Part shown: piece after piece, positions 28,666-36,978 of the stretch | How positions within the stretch are numbered: position 1 is the stretch's first letter | Layout of the letters: every line of letters starts with the position of its first letter | Assembly: GCA_025359215.1 (NCBI GenBank) | Contig: JANYHE010000115.1 | Location: forward strand, 62,001-126,000 | Source of the DNA: Hyphomicrobiales bacterium | Lineage (GTDB): Bacteria > Pseudomonadota > Alphaproteobacteria > Rhizobiales > Aestuariivirgaceae | Direction of reading: 5' to 3' | DNA: 64,000 nucleotides | Notes under the pieces: model-generated | Database searches by the model: none | What the model was told of the DNA's origin: nothing | The model's input: only the letters and a program-made list of their open reading frames with translations | Program-made: the position numbers and the translations under genes

Positions 28666-29229
28666 TTGGAAATCAAAAGCAATAAAAATCGAACAATTAG
28701 TAGAGTAGTCGTACTAAGGGATTGGAGTCTGATAATTTCTCCTTTTGCATTTGCTTTATTAATTTTTGGCCTCGAATACATATATTTTGACACTGTTACA
28801 CTCACGGCATTCTACAGGTCGATATTTTGGTTTTTTAGCAATACAAGTATTGCGAAAGCTTACGATTCAACAGGCGATTTAAATTTCCTATATTTTGCAG
28901 TGTATTTTGTTTCAATGTTTCCACTGTATCTCTTCAATGTGGCAGCCTATGTATATGTAGCAAATAAGTGGGCTAAAATTGAAGAGTTAGCAAAAGAAAC
29001 ACAGCTAATAGTTTTCGCGGCATTTGGCTTTACTATTGTTTTTATTGCATTATTTTTGCTGTTTCCAGATGCATATACTGCGCATCGGCGAAGACCTTTC
29101 CCCCCAGATACTTTTGGGATTATTTCATATTCATTTTTTTATTGGGCGATGTGTTTTTTTACAATGCCTGCTTGGGCTATTGGCTTCTTCCATCTAAATC
29201 AAAAATTTTATTTTCTAAAAAGAAAATAG
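28666..29229 (+). CDS. AT-rich hypothetical membrane protein (TTG start)
   Basis: A 187-residue protein with four predicted membrane helices (near residues 21-40, 72-95, 105-128 and 155-175) and a basic N-terminus. The base composition is clearly lower in GC than in all neighbours (about one third GC in a 60-base stretch counted by eye). No ATG or GTG exists near the start, so the TTG at 28666 is the first usable codon. No family is recognised. The composition suggests recent acquisition. It is the only gene on its strand between apt and the ychF block. Confidence 0.6.
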   Translation: MEIKSNKNRTISRVVVLRDWSLIISPFAFALLIFGLEYIYFDTVTLTAFYRSIFWFFSNTSIAKAYDSTGDLNFLYFAVYFVSMFPLYLFNVAAYVYVANKWAKIEELAKETQLIVFAAFGFTIVFIALFLLFPDAYTAHRRRPFPPDTFGIISYSFFYWAMCFFTMPAWAIGFFHLNQKFYFLKRK

Positions 29230-29361
29230 CATTTAGCAATTACGGCGACAATTACGGCATTTCAGTGGGCATTTCGATGTCACTCCACTTTACTTGACGC
29301 AAAACGTTCCGACGCCGCTCATTCATTCCACAGAGTTTATGTTTTGCTGACGACAATAGCT

Positions 29362-30459
29362 TTAAGTATTAAACCTAAAATGCATCACGTCGCCATCAGC
29401 CACTACATATTCCTTGCCTTCCAGCCTAAACTTACCTGCGAGCTTTGATCCCGCCTCGCCGTTGCCCGCAACATAATCATCATAGGCAATTGTTTCAGAG
29501 CGGATGAAGCCTTTTTCAAAATCAGTGTGGATTACACCTGCTGCGGCGGGCGCTTTGGTGCCTTGGGTGATGGTCCAGGCGCGGGCTTCTTTCGGGCCCA
29601 CGGTGAAGTAAGTGAACAGGCCCAGCAACTCATAGCCAGCGCGGATCACACGGTTCAAGCCGGGCTCTGCCAAGCCAACAGCATCGAGAAAATCTTTCTG
29701 ATCAGACTGTGCCATCAAAGCAATTTCACTTTCAATCTTGGCCGAAACCACCACGGCCACATTGCCTTCAGATTTAGCAAAAGCCTTCACGCGCTCAGAA
29801 AATTCATTGCCCTTGTCGGCAGCGCCCTCTTCCACATTGCACACGTAAAGCACAGGCTTTGAGCTCAGCAGCCCCAAACCTTGGAAAATCTTCTCTTCAT
29901 CGGCGGTGCGTTCAGTGATGCGGGCGGGCTTGCCTTCGCGCAGCAGCACTAAGGCGCGCATCATCAGATCAGCCAGTTCCTTCTGGTCTTTGTCGCCCTG
30001 CTTGCCTTTTTTCTCGGCGGCGGGCTGGCGCTTTTCCAATGCGTCCAAATCAGCGAGCATCAATTCTGTTTCGATCACTTCAATATCAGACAAGGGATCA
30101 ATCTTGCCGCTCACATGCGTAATGTCGCCATCTTCAAAGCAGCGCACAACATGGGCAATGGCGTCCGTCTCGCGGATATTGGCGAGGAACTGATTGCCCA
30201 AGCCTTCGCCCTTGGAAGCCCCCTTCACAAGGCCCGCAATATCCACAAAGGTGAGGCGCGTGGGGATAATCTGCTGGCTGCCCGCAATCGAAGCGAGAAC
30301 ATCAAGGCGCGGGTCCGGCACGCCCACGTCACCCACATTGGGTTCAATGGTGCAAAATGGATAATTGGCCGCCTGTGCTGCCGATGTTTGCGTGAGCGCA
30401 TTGAACAATGTTGATTTCCCAACATTCGGCAAACCCACAATGCCACATTTAAAACCCAT
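29362..30459 (-). CDS. ychF: redox-regulated ATPase/GTPase YchF
   Basis: A 365-residue Obg-superfamily protein that prefers ATP and binds the ribosome. G1 is GLPNVGKST (residues 8-16), G3 is FVDIAGLVKGAS near 72-83, and the TGS domain lies in the last 85 residues (FTVGPKEARAWTITQGTKAP). The C-terminal DGDVMHFRFNT is invariant in the family. It is the last of the conserved prs-rplY-pth-ychF series on this strand, though the series is interrupted here by other genes. Confidence 0.98.
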   Translation of the reverse strand: MGFKCGIVGLPNVGKSTLFNALTQTSAAQAANYPFCTIEPNVGDVGVPDPRLDVLASIAGSQQIIPTRLTFVDIAGLVKGASKGEGLGNQFLANIRETDAIAHVVRCFEDGDITHVSGKIDPLSDIEVIETELMLADLDALEKRQPAAEKKGKQGDKDQKELADLMMRALVLLREGKPARITERTADEEKIFQGLGLLSSKPVLYVCNVEEGAADKGNEFSERVKAFAKSEGNVAVVVSAKIESEIALMAQSDQKDFLDAVGLAEPGLNRVIRAGYELLGLFTYFTVGPKEARAWTITQGTKAPAAAGVIHTDFEKGFIRSETIAYDDYVAGNGEAGSKLAGKFRLEGKEYVVADGDVMHFRFNT

Positions 30460-30541
30460 GTAAATTCTCCGAAAGCAAATTCATTTCGCGCCCTGATAGG
30501 CGGAAAACCGACCTATGGGAACCCTCCAAAAAATGATTCTA

Positions 30542-31075
30542 TTATTGCGAACAAGTGGGGTGGGCGAAGTCCTTTTCTGCAAATCGCCGCGCAACACCAT
30601 TGTCGGTCACCACTTTACTGTTTGTCCCAACGCCGCAAAATTTTCCGTTCTCCAGCAATCGCACGACTGTGAGTTCCGAATGAGCCTTTGTCACTTCGCC
30701 CAAAGCTGCATCATAGGCGTAAAACCGCTTGATCATGTAAAGAGGTTTAAATTTACCTTTTGTCACAACACCACCCCAGTCATAGCCACCAGGATAGAGT
30801 TGGTCGGTAGACACCGTAAATCCGTCCTCGTCCTTGCCATTAAAGCTGAGCGTAATGCGCGTGCCTTCATGATAAGTTTGAAAAACCTTCACACCATATT
30901 TGCTCATGCTCACATAAGGCACATAGTCAGAGCAATTTTGGTCTTTCTCAGGATTGCAACTCGGAAGCTGTTGAGCCTCACCCAATGCCTTCTCAGTTTT
31001 CCAAACGAGTTGCGCTGCAGAACCAATAGTTGCGGTGAGAAACATCGTGACAACGATGTAAAGCAATTTGTACAT
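30542..31075 (-). CDS. secreted hypothetical protein
   Basis: A 177-residue exported protein with a signal peptide (MYKLLYIVVTMFLTATIGSA, cut near AAQ). The mature part is polar and has four cysteines (NPEKDQNCSDYV, FCGVG, HPTCSQ). The ATG at 31075 is chosen because a GGAGC site lies eight bases before it. It lies between ychF and pth, where most relatives have no gene. No family is recognised. Confidence 0.65.
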   Translation of the reverse strand: MYKLLYIVVTMFLTATIGSAAQLVWKTEKALGEAQQLPSCNPEKDQNCSDYVPYVSMSKYGVKVFQTYHEGTRITLSFNGKDEDGFTVSTDQLYPGGYDWGGVVTKGKFKPLYMIKRFYAYDAALGEVTKAHSELTVVRLLENGKFCGVGTNSKVVTDNGVARRFAEKDFAHPTCSQ

Positions 31076-31136
31076 GTTGAGCAGCTCCATCATTTTAACG
31101 ACACTGCAAGATTTACAACTTGCAAGAATTAAAAAA

Positions 31137-31739
31137 CTACTTAGCAGCAGGCTTAGGCGCTTTTGGCGGCGGAGGGTTCACTTTCAAATGCACATGGCTT
31201 TGAAACTTGGCTTCGGCCCCTTCAACTAACATGGCGGCGTTATCGGATACCGCGTCTAACAATGCAACCAACCAGTCACGATCACTTTTAGCAAAATCAC
31301 CCAGCACATGGGGCATCACCATGCGGGCATCGCCGGGGTGGCCAATGCCCAAACGCACGCGCTTAAACTCCGGCGTGATGTGCGACGAGATCGAGCGAAT
31401 GCCATTATGCCCCGCCGCACCACCGCCCAGCTTCACGCGAATTTTGCCCGCTTCCAAATCCAGTTCGTCGTAAAACACAAACACTTTATCCAGCGGAATA
31501 TTGTGAAAACGCACCGCCTCGCCCACCGAACGGCCAGACTCGTTCATGAAGGTTTGCGGCTTCAGCAACAGAACTTTCTCGCCTGCCAAAACACCACCAC
31601 AAATCTCGCCTTGAAACTTCTTCTTCCACGGCGAAAACTTATGCGCAGCGGCAATCACATCCACTGCCATGAAGCCAATGTTATGACGGTTCGAAGCATA
31701 TTTAGCACCCGGATTGCCAAGGCCAACAAAGAGATACAT
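31137..31739 (-). CDS. pth: peptidyl-tRNA hydrolase
   Basis: A 200-residue enzyme that frees tRNA from stalled peptidyl-tRNA. MYLFVGLGNPGAKYASNRHN contains the catalytic His about residue 19; LLKPQTFMNESGRSVG, YDELDLEAGKIRVKLGGGAA and GHNGIRSI follow in the usual order. The tail after residue 185 is rich in Pro, Lys and Ala, which is common in this order. It belongs to the rplY-pth-ychF synteny block. Confidence 0.97.
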   Translation of the reverse strand: MYLFVGLGNPGAKYASNRHNIGFMAVDVIAAAHKFSPWKKKFQGEICGGVLAGEKVLLLKPQTFMNESGRSVGEAVRFHNIPLDKVFVFYDELDLEAGKIRVKLGGGAAGHNGIRSISSHITPEFKRVRLGIGHPGDARMVMPHVLGDFAKSDRDWLVALLDAVSDNAAMLVEGAEAKFQSHVHLKVNPPPPKAPKPAAK

Positions 31740-31887
31740 AGGGCCTCCTTCAATGCGCGTGTGAGTGTGGGCGGGCTATAATGGAAACCTTCAACATGCG
31801 CAAGATTGAGCCATTTTGCTCACCACATTGATCACTGTAAATTTTCACTATAACGTTACAGTCTCAGCGGTCGTGGGGAAGTAAGAC

Positions 31888-32571
31888 ATGAGTGAAACTG
31901 AAGTTCAAAGTGAAAAAACCAAAAGCGTAAAGTTCAAATTTTTTTTCTCTCTCAAACCATTCACTCTGATTTTTGCAACTGTACTTTCATTGTTAGGCAG
32001 TTTCGGGCCTTTTATTTTTATTGAACACTTCGATGCGCAGATAGCGGCACGCGCTGCTGAAATGCGCGATATTGAGTCTCGCGTGGCCACAATGCGAACA
32101 ACCCAGAATGAATATTTCAACGCTTATGTGCAGGCTAATTTATTGTTCGCGCTAAATCCCGCAGACGTCACAGTGAACCGCGGGGTAACCGCTCAGATGT
32201 ACAAGCTTTCCATTCTCGATCGGGCATTTCCATTCCGTGCCCTGATGGGAGAAATGGCCATTGCCGGCTTGTTTGATTTCAAAACCACCAACGATCAATA
32301 TCATCTGCTTTCCGAAGCGGCTCGCACAGACTTCACTTATGAAAGTTACAGCGCGCTCAACACTTATGAGCGAAGCATTCTAGATCGCGCCCAAACCTTA
32401 CAAAGCAATTTGCAAGACCGTTATTTTGCAGCACAAGCAGAAAAGGCAAACAATGAAGCGGCCCGCGAAAGAAGACGTCTATGGCTGGCCGTTATGAGTG
32501 CGCTTGGCACCATTCTTTTGCTTGCGGCCAACCTGATGGTAGAACGAAAAAAAACGGCCGACCATTTCTAA
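31888..32571 (+). CDS. bitopic hypothetical membrane protein
   Basis: A 227-residue protein with one membrane helix near residues 25-48, a mostly alpha-helical extracytoplasmic middle (residues 50-190, with coiled-coil-like Ala/Glu-rich stretches) and a second helix near 203-220 ending in a basic tail. The architecture resembles a sensor without an output domain, but no known domain is recognised. It is on the opposite strand to the pth and rplY genes between which it lies, which suggests insertion. Confidence 0.65.
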   Translation: MSETEVQSEKTKSVKFKFFFSLKPFTLIFATVLSLLGSFGPFIFIEHFDAQIAARAAEMRDIESRVATMRTTQNEYFNAYVQANLLFALNPADVTVNRGVTAQMYKLSILDRAFPFRALMGEMAIAGLFDFKTTNDQYHLLSEAARTDFTYESYSALNTYERSILDRAQTLQSNLQDRYFAAQAEKANNEAARERRRLWLAVMSALGTILLLAANLMVERKKTADHF

Positions 32572-32582
32572 TCCGCCGTTTT
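32551..32582 (+). terminator. possible weak terminator after the bitopic protein gene
   Basis: AAAACGGC (32551-32558) and GCCGTTTT (32575-32582) form an 8-bp inverted repeat that spans the stop codon, with a 16-base loop. The wide loop makes it a weak candidate. It could serve the convergent rplY gene as well. Confidence 0.35.
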
Positions 32583-32602
32583 CAAACTGAATCGTAAAAC
32601 GC

Positions 32603-33334
32603 TTACTTCTTCTTCGCAGCAGGTGCCTTGGCAGCAGGTGCAGCACCCTTAGCCGGTGCGGCAGCTTTGCCACCCTTGGCAGGGGCAGCGGCGGCAGCGG
32701 CAGCAGGCGCTTTTTGGTTAGATGCAGGAACTTCACCTGCAACCGGTGCACCTTCAGCAGCCGCTTCTTCCTTGGCCTGAGCCGAAATGGCGCACAATGT
32801 AACGTCATCACGCACGGCAGTAGTCACACGATCTGGCAGCTTAATATCCGACAAATGGATCGACGAGTTCACTTGCATGCCAGCAAGATCAACAGTGATT
32901 TCATCAGGAATGAAGTCAGCCGGACAATAAAGGCTCACAGAATGTGAAACAATATTCAACACACCACCAGCTTTGATGCCAGGAGCAGATTCTTGGTTTT
33001 TGAAATGAACCGGAACGTTCACCGCAATGCGTGAATCCTTGCCGAGGCGCAAGAAATCAACATGCGTGATGCGATCCTTAACAGGTTCAAATTGAATATC
33101 GCGTGGAATGGCGCGGATGGTTTGACCATCAATTTCAAGATCAACCAAAGTCGACAGGAAACGGCCTGTGCCAACATGCGGCTCCACATCTTTATAGATG
33201 AGCGAGATGATTTGGGGATCTTTCTTGTCGCCATAAACGACGCCGGGAACAAGTCCCTCACGACGTACTGAGCGAGCGGCCCCCTTACCGGCCCGACCGC
33301 GAGCAGCGGCCTTAATATTTACGATTTTAGACAT
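32603..33334 (-). CDS. rplY: 50S ribosomal protein L25/general stress protein Ctc
   Basis: A 243-residue, two-domain L25 (CTC type) that binds 5S rRNA. The N-terminal RNA-binding domain reads GRAGKGAARSVRREGLVPGV, the TL5-like second domain runs from about residue 95, and the last 45 residues are a low-complexity Ala/Pro/Lys tail (APAAAAAAAPAKGGKAAAPA). Such tails are frequent in alphaproteobacterial L25. It begins the rplY-pth-ychF block. Confidence 0.97.
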   Translation of the reverse strand: MSKIVNIKAAARGRAGKGAARSVRREGLVPGVVYGDKKDPQIISLIYKDVEPHVGTGRFLSTLVDLEIDGQTIRAIPRDIQFEPVKDRITHVDFLRLGKDSRIAVNVPVHFKNQESAPGIKAGGVLNIVSHSVSLYCPADFIPDEITVDLAGMQVNSSIHLSDIKLPDRVTTAVRDDVTLCAISAQAKEEAAAEGAPVAGEVPASNQKAPAAAAAAAPAKGGKAAAPAKGAAPAAKAPAAKKK

Positions 33335-33430
33335 TGTATTCTCCGATTTTCACAAATGCCCGACCTTCCTCCAGGGGTGAACGACGCCGAGCACGCGGGG
33401 CTATAGGTGAAACCGCCTAAACTTGCAAGT

Positions 33431-34942
33431 TCAAGCAAAACCCGGAAAGAAATCTGTCTTGATCCTAGATTTAGAAATGCCCAGTTCCCCCAGCGTCTTT
33501 TGAAACTTAACCACCATGCCGCGCGGACCAGAAATATAGAACGTGCGGTCTTTATAATCTGGCATTTCGCGTTGGATTAAAGCCGCATCAATGAAGCCGC
33601 TATGCATGTTATGCTTTGCATCTTCAGCCACCGCATAAACCGTGCGCAGGCCCAATTCGCGCTCGGCTTGGTTGAACACATCCGAATAAGCAATTTCATT
33701 GGCTTTGTTATTGCCATAGAGCAGCACCACGGAGCGCTTCTGTTGCTCATCCACCATATGTTGGATCATGCTGCGGAAGGGTGTGACACCAATACCACCG
33801 GCAATGAAGGCCAGTTTTTCATCATGGCTTTTTGGCAACACAAAACTTCCGGCCAATTGCGAACCATAAATCACATCACCGGGTTTCATTGCTAGCAAAG
33901 ATTTTTTGAATGCGCTGGGCTGGGCATAAAACTTAACGCCAAGACGCAATTTATCTTCTGAAGGTGCTGAGGCAATGGTGAAGGACCTGCGATTACCACG
34001 ATCATCTGGCTTGGTCACATCCATGGTCCAATCCAAATATTGTCCCGCCGCAAAAGACACAGGGCGGTTCGAGGCGAACACATAATCAAAGCAACCATGG
34101 GCTTTTTTCTCAATGCGTTCCAACGTCAACTTGAAGCGGAACTTAGGGCTCACGATCCATGCAAAGGCATTGCCCACCAAGAAGGCCAATTCCGGTGTGA
34201 AATAGAATTCCCCAAAGTGAACATTCGGCGAAGACAATCCACCCACGATCGCGCCAAAGGCCAGGCTGGACCACAAAGCGGCAGGGGCTGTCAAAGGCTC
34301 AGTCAACATTGCAAAGCCAGCAAAGAACAAGGGCGAATAAAGGAAAGTTTGCTTCAGCGCTTCGCCATACATGTCAGGTGAAGTTGTGAAGGCCGCCATA
34401 ACTAAATTCGCCAACACATAAACGCCGAACATTTCAAAGCGTTGAACTTTGCGCAGAATCAGAAAACCGCCAATCAAAACAATCGGCAATAATTCCAAAT
34501 TCCCACCCACCCACCATGTGGGTGGTTGATCAAGAATAAAACCAGATGCAACCACGCCGACAGCCACTGGATTGAAAATATGCTTGCGATAAACAGCAAT
34601 CAGAAATTTAGAGGCAATGCCCGCAACAGCAGCCAAGGCCAAGCCACCCAATCCATAAAAATCAGTGGGTTCAACAGGAGGAATAATCAAAGCCAGAATA
34701 AAAGCGGTGATGTAAATGGATTCAGTGTTTGCCGGCACTTTAAAGACAAAGGCAAAAACTCTGTTGGCGATCCAACACACACCCGTGATAAAGGCCGTCG
34801 ACAACACCAAATTAAGCGGCGTGTGCGGCACTAAGCCAAAAAAACCCAGCACAAAGGCACTGCCCAGCAAGGCCATCACATAATAGAGAACCAAACGATA
34901 CATGGTGATGTGATTGAGAAAACGATCAACGATGTTCATCAT
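33431..34942 (-). CDS. fused NqrB/RnfD-type membrane domain and FAD/NAD(P)H reductase domain
   Basis: A 503-residue fusion. Residues 10-265 form about nine helices with the NqrB/RnfD signatures FNPVAVGVV (123-131) and FFAGFAMLTEPLTAP (206-220). Residues 270-503 form a ferredoxin-NADP reductase-type module: the FAD motif NRRSFTIASAP (317-327), the GGIGVTPFRSM pyridine-nucleotide motif (382-392) and YISGPRGMV near the end. No SGAT flavinylation motif is found where NqrB/RnfD carry one (that stretch reads TTSPDMYG), and no 2Fe-2S cysteines are seen. The start overlaps the apbE stop by four bases. The inferred role is NAD(P)H oxidation in the cytosol and electron passage through the membrane to the flavoprotein at 35690-36094. 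Confidence 0.88.
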   Translation of the reverse strand: MMNIVDRFLNHITMYRLVLYYVMALLGSAFVLGFFGLVPHTPLNLVLSTAFITGVCWIANRVFAFVFKVPANTESIYITAFILALIIPPVEPTDFYGLGGLALAAVAGIASKFLIAVYRKHIFNPVAVGVVASGFILDQPPTWWVGGNLELLPIVLIGGFLILRKVQRFEMFGVYVLANLVMAAFTTSPDMYGEALKQTFLYSPLFFAGFAMLTEPLTAPAALWSSLAFGAIVGGLSSPNVHFGEFYFTPELAFLVGNAFAWIVSPKFRFKLTLERIEKKAHGCFDYVFASNRPVSFAAGQYLDWTMDVTKPDDRGNRRSFTIASAPSEDKLRLGVKFYAQPSAFKKSLLAMKPGDVIYGSQLAGSFVLPKSHDEKLAFIAGGIGVTPFRSMIQHMVDEQQKRSVVLLYGNNKANEIAYSDVFNQAERELGLRTVYAVAEDAKHNMHSGFIDAALIQREMPDYKDRTFYISGPRGMVVKFQKTLGELGISKSRIKTDFFPGFA

Positions 34943-35682
34943 GATATAACATATGCTCCAAAACCGGTTGTCATGGTGGCAATGCCTTTGGCATTCACCA
35001 TGTAACCTTCAAATCCCAACTTTTCTTCAATGAAATAAATGCCGTCTTGGCCCATGGCAAAAGCAGCAGTGGCAAATCTGTCGGCCTCTAAAACATCGGG
35101 GCCAATCACCGACAGGCTCACGATATCCGTGATCTCTTTCGAAGCGGCATGTGGGTTATAAATATGTTGGCCGCGCACATAAGTGCCAGACGTTGCAATG
35201 CCCTGCCCACTCAAACTCACAACCTTGATCACATCTTGATCATTAAAGGGGCTGCGAATGCCGACGCGCCAATTTTCACCATCAGCATTTTTGCCCTCAG
35301 CTTGAATATCACCACCTGCATCGACATAAAAATTCTTGGCCCCTCTGGCAGCAATAATGTGGGCCGCATTGCGAATGGCCCAGCCTTTAACAATGCCGGA
35401 AGGATCAACTTGGCCATCAGCCTTTCGCATATCAAAAAATCCGTGTGATTGATCTTTTGTGATTTCAGCCAATGAAAATACCTCCTTCATATCGTGGCTC
35501 AATTCATGCACCCGCACTTCTCCAAGATTGAAAGCGCTGATTTCACTATCGTCCTTGTACAGACTAAATCTTTGATCAACACCGTGAAAATAGTCGAAAA
35601 TATCATCAATCAATGATGGGCCCACAGCATCGACAATATCAACTGTCACAGGCATTCCCATCACGATGCGCATGTCATGCAT
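34939..35682 (-). CDS. apbE: FAD:protein FMN transferase (ApbE)
   Basis: A 247-residue ApbE-family enzyme, which splits FAD and attaches FMN to a Thr/Ser of target proteins. Conserved blocks are RIVMGMPVTVDIV, DPSGIVKGWAI (residues near 98-108), YVDAGGDIQAEG, GIATSGTYVRGQHIYNPHA and the C-terminal DRFATAAFAMG with the Mg-binding Asp. Unlike classical ApbE it has no signal peptide or lipobox; it starts directly with MHDMRIVMGM. It stands between the exported target and the membrane reductase genes and is coupled to the latter (ATGA), 7 bases behind the former. Confidence 0.95.
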   Translation of the reverse strand: MHDMRIVMGMPVTVDIVDAVGPSLIDDIFDYFHGVDQRFSLYKDDSEISAFNLGEVRVHELSHDMKEVFSLAEITKDQSHGFFDMRKADGQVDPSGIVKGWAIRNAAHIIAARGAKNFYVDAGGDIQAEGKNADGENWRVGIRSPFNDQDVIKVVSLSGQGIATSGTYVRGQHIYNPHAASKEITDIVSLSVIGPDVLEADRFATAAFAMGQDGIYFIEEKLGFEGYMVNAKGIATMTTGFGAYVIS

Positions 35683-35689
35683 ATGAGAT

Positions 35690-36094
35690 TTACTTATTCG
35701 ACTGCTTCAAAGCATCGCGCAATGACGCAATATAAGCCCGGCTAGTGAGTGTGGCGCCCGAGATCATGTTGATGCGCGAGCTTTGCGCAGACACCACCTC
35801 TTGCAAAAGCATGGGCAAAGCTTGGCGGTTTATCGAACGGCTTTCACCACTGTGGTTTGGAAATTTTACAGCCTTAACACCCACAATCTGGCCACCTTGC
35901 ACAGTGGCCTGCACCTGCACAGTTCCATAATAGGCATCATAATTTCCGCCAACAAAAACACCGTCATGCAAAACCGTCGATGCGGCCAGCTGTACATTTG
36001 GATCGACGATTGGCGCTACGCTCGCAGCCTGTGCAAACGTAAAACCAGCAACACTTGATAAAAGTACCAATGCAAAACGTGAAAGAATGGTCAT
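35690..36094 (-). CDS. exported FMN-binding-domain protein (ApbE target)
   Basis: A 134-residue protein: signal peptide (residues 1-23, ending FAQA) and a single FMN-binding domain of the NqrC/RnfG type. VQATVQGGQIVGVKAVKFPN and the end NMISGATLTSRAYIASLRDA are typical; SGAT is at residues 112-115, so Thr115 is the expected covalent FMN site. The Asp three residues before that motif in the usual consensus is Asn here. The start ATG follows GAGGA (36094); an upstream TTG is not needed. First gene of the flavin cassette, so it should be made in highest amount. Confidence 0.92.
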   Translation of the reverse strand: MTILSRFALVLLSSVAGFTFAQAASVAPIVDPNVQLAASTVLHDGVFVGGNYDAYYGTVQVQATVQGGQIVGVKAVKFPNHSGESRSINRQALPMLLQEVVSAQSSRINMISGATLTSRAYIASLRDALKQSNK

Positions 36095-36216
36095 AGGAAT
36101 CCTCAATTAACGAGCTAATCTGAACGTCTGTATAAGGATTATGACTGACAGACGGCTGATATCCGTCGCAGCCTCATATAATTAAATCTCGGTAATCTCG
36201 TTTCGTGAACTCTTGA

Positions 36217-36978
36217 CTAGGATTTCAAACGATATCCCGTGCGGAATATCCACGCCACTGCCGTGAGGCAAATGCACAAGAACACAAACGTCATGCCCAA
36301 GCTCACAGACAGGCTCACATCTGAAATTTCGTAAAAGCTCCAACGGAAACCGCTGATCAAATAAACCACAGGATTGAACAGCGAAACGTTTTGCCAGAAC
36401 TCGGGCAGCACATGGATCGAGTAAAAACTGCCGCCCAAAAATGTCAGCGGCGTGATCACCAAGAGCGGGATGATCTGCAATTTCTCGAAGCCATCAGCCC
36501 ACAGCCCGATGATAAATCCGAACAGCGAAAATGTGATAGCCGTGAGCAGCAGAAATAAAATCATCCAAAAAGGGTGCAAAATAACCACAGGCACAAAGAA
36601 TGCACTGGTGGCCAAAATCACTAGCCCTATCAGAATTGACTTTGCGGCCGCAGCACCAACAAACCCCAACACCATTTCGAGGGCTGAAACGGGCGCGGAA
36701 AGATATTCATAAATCGTGCCTGAAAATTTCGGAAAATAAATCCCGAACGAAGCATTCGAAATGCTCTGTGTGAGAATCGAAAGCATGATCAAACCCGGCA
36801 CAATAAATGCACCATAGGAAACACCATCAATTTGCGTAATCCGCGAACCAATGGCCGCTCCAAATACAATGAAATAAAGCACCGTGGAGATCACCGGCGA
36901 TATCAAGCTTTGAAACAACGTGCGGAAAAACCGCTTCATCTCATAAGTAAAAATTGCAACAACAGCGCGCCAGTTCAT
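36217..36978 (-). CDS. ABC-2 type transporter permease
   Basis: A 253-residue permease with six helices and an amphipathic N-terminus ([20 protein letters not shown]). It has the ABC-2 family pattern, with the conserved [20 protein letters not shown] loop and [16 protein letters not shown] before the last helix. Such permeases export lipids, polysaccharides or drugs. It is coupled to the ATPase gene by an ATGA overlap. The substrate is unknown. Confidence 0.93.
   Translation of the reverse strand: MNWRAVVAIFTYEMKRFFRTLFQSLISPVISTVLYFIVFGAAIGSRITQIDGVSYGAFIVPGLIMLSILTQSISNASFGIYFPKFSGTIYEYLSAPVSALEMVLGFVGAAAAKSILIGLVILATSAFFVPVVILHPFWMILFLLLTAITFSLFGFIIGLWADGFEKLQIIPLLVITPLTFLGGSFYSIHVLPEFWQNVSLFNPVVYLISGFRWSFYEISDVSLSVSLGMTFVFLCICLTAVAWIFRTGYRLKS

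Noticed and set aside
29237..29258. Ten-base direct repeat CAATTACGGC with a two-base gap
   Set aside because: Too short and AT-rich to mean an att site or insertion duplication without further support.
30515..31132. 205-codon open frame antisense to the secreted protein gene between ychF and pth
   Set aside because: The opposite frame has a signal peptide and a ribosome site; this one is rich in His/Cys/Arg in the way of antisense frames.
36151..36167. GACGG-CTGATAT-CCGTC small palindrome upstream of the flavin cassette
   Set aside because: Only five-base arms; could be an operator but is too short to call by eye.
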